DNA of 7,694 bases from JAFDVL01 sp031398365 (GTDB lineage: Bacteria; Acidobacteriota; Blastocatellia; RBC074). The notes beneath the pieces are model-generated. The model was not told the DNA's origin and did not search any database. It worked only from the letters and a program-made list of their open reading frames with translations. Location: positions 1 through 7,694 of the forward strand of contig JANNND010000708.1 in assembly GCA_031398365.1 (NCBI GenBank). Reading direction: 5' to 3'. Positions 6,276 through 7,694 of this stretch are shown here, in pieces; within the stretch, counting starts at the first letter, position 1; each line of letters begins with the position of its first letter. A program made the position numbers and the translations under genes.

Positions 6276-7028
6276 ATGCTTGATGTTTTGCGGTCATTCA
6301 TAATCATTCCGCTGATTTATTTGTACACGATTGTCATGGCATCGCTGTCGTTGCTGTTGTCATTGCGTGACTCCGACGGCACGCGGCAACATTGGTGTGC
6401 GCAGACCTGGTGTCGGTTGATTGCCGGGACAGCGGGTGCGCGGGTGCGCGTCATTGGGTTGGAGAATGTCCCGCAGCAACACGCCGCCGTGTTTGTCGCC
6501 AATCATTCCAGCTACTTGGACATTCCAGCCATCTGGGGTTACGTGCCGGTGCAGTTTCGGATTATGGCCAAGCGGTCGCTGTTTTACGTGCCGTTTATGG
6601 GCTGGTTTTTGTCGCGCGCGGGGCATATTCCAGTGGATCGGGAGAATTCGCGCGCGGCGTTGGCGAACATCAATCGCGCCGCCGACAAATTGCGCGCGGG
6701 CTGTTCGTTGGTGGTGTTTCCTGAAGGGCATCGCTCGGTGGACGGCGTCTTGCAGGAATTCAAAACCGGTGGTTTCAAGCTGGCACAAAAAGCGGGAGTG
6801 CCGGTTGTTCCGGTCACGATCATTGGTTCACATCGCGTGCTGAAAAAGGACTCATTGGTTTTTCACGCGGGTCAGATCACCGTTATTATTGATGCTCCAC
6901 TTTCCACGGCTGGATATACCAGCCGGACATTGCCTGAACTCATGCAGCAAACACACACGATCATTGCCGAACATTTGGCTGAAAAAACATTGTCGGCTGA
7001 GCAAGCATACGAACTACAAAAAGCCTAA
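6276..7028 (+). CDS. plsC: 1-acyl-sn-glycerol-3-phosphate acyltransferase (PlsC family)
   Basis: PlsC enzymes transfer an acyl group to lysophosphatidic acid at the membrane, making phosphatidic acid for phospholipid synthesis. The 250-residue protein has an N-terminal hydrophobic helix (about residues 8-30) as membrane anchor. The catalytic NHSSYLD block follows, giving the HX4D motif with His77 and Asp82. Then come IPVDRENSRAA (substrate-binding region), FPEGHRS at 148-154 and VPVVPVTI. The third motif is usually FPEGTRS; the Thr-to-His change is a modest deviation in an otherwise complete acyltransferase. I chose the ATG at 6276. An in-frame GTG at 6255 lies inside the palindromic repeat. 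Neither start has a visible Shine-Dalgarno sequence. The protease gene begins 3 bases downstream. A related lysophospholipid or ornithine-lipid acyltransferase specificity cannot be excluded. Confidence 0.92.
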   Translation: MLDVLRSFIIIPLIYLYTIVMASLSLLLSLRDSDGTRQHWCAQTWCRLIAGTAGARVRVIGLENVPQQHAAVFVANHSSYLDIPAIWGYVPVQFRIMAKRSLFYVPFMGWFLSRAGHIPVDRENSRAALANINRAADKLRAGCSLVVFPEGHRSVDGVLQEFKTGGFKLAQKAGVPVVPVTIIGSHRVLKKDSLVFHAGQITVIIDAPLSTAGYTSRTLPELMQQTHTIIAEHLAEKTLSAEQAYELQKA

Positions 7029-7031
7029 ACC

Positions 7032-7694
7032 ATGAATTATGAACCGCCGAATGACGCAGAAAAAGCTCGTCTAACGTCACCCTTTACAGAACCACCTTCT
7101 TACGCTGATGTGGCGGTGGAACTTACACCATCACGTTGGAACGAATTTTTGGCGTTGTTACTGGCCTTTTTTAATTGGATCGCGAGTCTTGGCTTCGCGA
7201 TGCTTATACCCGTGCTTTTGTTGCTTCTGTATGGCGGCGTCGAAGTCGTCATTAAAGTAGTGAACGGCGACTTAACCGCACCGACTATGCTGTTGCAACT
7301 GGTGGGTGCTTTTGGCGGGCAAGTTCTCTCTCTATTGTTGAGTTGGGGGATCGTTACCGGAATGGGCAAACGCTCCTTTCGTGAAGCGCTGGGTTTGAGT
7401 TGGCCGCCGAACTTCAAACTCTGGCACGCCCTGGTGCTGGGATTGGGAATGTTTGCGCTGAGCGCTTTATTGATGAGCATCTTGCCGCGGCATGAGACGG
7501 ACATGGATAAATTCCTGAAGTTCGGGATCGTGGTGCGTGTGGTGCTGGCGTTGGTCGCGACGATTGGTGCGCCGATTCAGGAAGAGATTGTCTATCGCGG
7601 TGTGCTATACACAGCACTGGAAAAATCTATCGGCATGCGGGGCAGTGTGCTGTTGGTTTCACTGTTATTTTGGGGTGTTCACGTGGCGCAGTAT
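7032..7694 (+). CDS. CPBP family intramembrane metalloprotease, 3'-partial
   Basis: The frame opens with ATG at 7032, 3 bases after plsC, and stays open to the right edge (221 codons). The first 35 or so residues are polar and proline-rich, then hydrophobic segments follow at about 40-67, 85-109, 127-150, 165-183 and 204-221. EEIVYRG (Glu184, Glu185, Arg189) is the EExxxR motif, and FWGVH (His217) is the FxxxH motif of the CAAX protease/bacteriocin-processing (CPBP, formerly Abi) family. These motifs supply the metal site inside the membrane. The last motif, usually a second His near an HxxxN/D pattern, lies beyond the window. Functions in this family include prenyl-protein processing, bacteriocin self-immunity and membrane protein turnover; nothing here decides between them. 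Co-transcription with plsC is likely from spacing. Confidence 0.9.
   Translation, partial: MNYEPPNDAEKARLTSPFTEPPSYADVAVELTPSRWNEFLALLLAFFNWIASLGFAMLIPVLLLLLYGGVEVVIKVVNGDLTAPTMLLQLVGAFGGQVLSLLLSWGIVTGMGKRSFREALGLSWPPNFKLWHALVLGLGMFALSALLMSILPRHETDMDKFLKFGIVVRVVLALVATIGAPIQEEIVYRGVLYTALEKSIGMRGSVLLVSLLFWGVHVAQY

Noticed and set aside
6432..6447. Short tandem duplication GCGGGTGC x2 in plsC
   Set aside because: It encodes an ordinary part of the protein (AGARVRV) in GC-rich sequence and needs no special explanation.

Overview
The window is bacterial chromosomal DNA. It is densely coded, with every gene on the + strand, and is made of housekeeping genes with accessory genes tucked between them. 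Most of it is GC-rich: 37 of 60 bases are G or C at 3121-3180. A patch around 5020-5417 is poorer: 24 of 60 at 5281-5340. No taxonomic marker is present. A mutL that carries its own endonuclease motif, an abundant-type Uma2 nuclease, a PIN toxin module and a dispersed-type palindromic repeat would fit a non-model soil or freshwater lineage such as Acidobacteriota (Blastocatellia). That placement is a guess.

Layout. (1) Bases 1-1773 are aspS, aspartyl-tRNA synthetase. Its first few codons lie off the left edge, and an in-frame TAG interrupts it at 613-615, at the codon for the active-site lysine of the QSPQLFK motif. (2) Bases 1782-2457 are a two-gene toxin-antitoxin module: a small antitoxin-like protein and a VapC-type PIN ribonuclease. 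(3) Bases 2463-4442 are mutL, the mismatch repair ATPase/endonuclease. (4) Bases 4450-5019 are a Uma2-family (DUF820) PD-(D/E)XK nuclease-like protein. (5) After an 89-base AT-rich spacer come an unrecognised 102-residue protein, a DUF2164 protein and a SixA-type phosphohistidine phosphatase. (6) Bases 6195-6258 form a nearly perfect long inverted repeat whose arms are themselves palindromic. (7) Bases 6276-7028 are plsC, an acyltransferase, followed 3 bases later by a CPBP-family intramembrane protease gene that runs off the right edge.

Organisation. From aspS to the Uma2 gene the gaps are 8, 1, 5 and 7 bases, so these five genes are probably one transcript, with the toxin-antitoxin pair inserted between translation and repair genes. 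From 5109 to 6186 the three genes overlap or nearly touch and look like a second unit. plsC and the protease gene form a third, separated from the second by the palindromic repeat.

The most notable points are the nonsense codon at an essential catalytic residue of aspS, the co-operonic placement of a VapBC-like module directly before mutL, and the nested palindromic element next to the plsC start. I found no clear evidence of a wholly new multi-gene system; most of the window is ordinary genes in an unusual arrangement.
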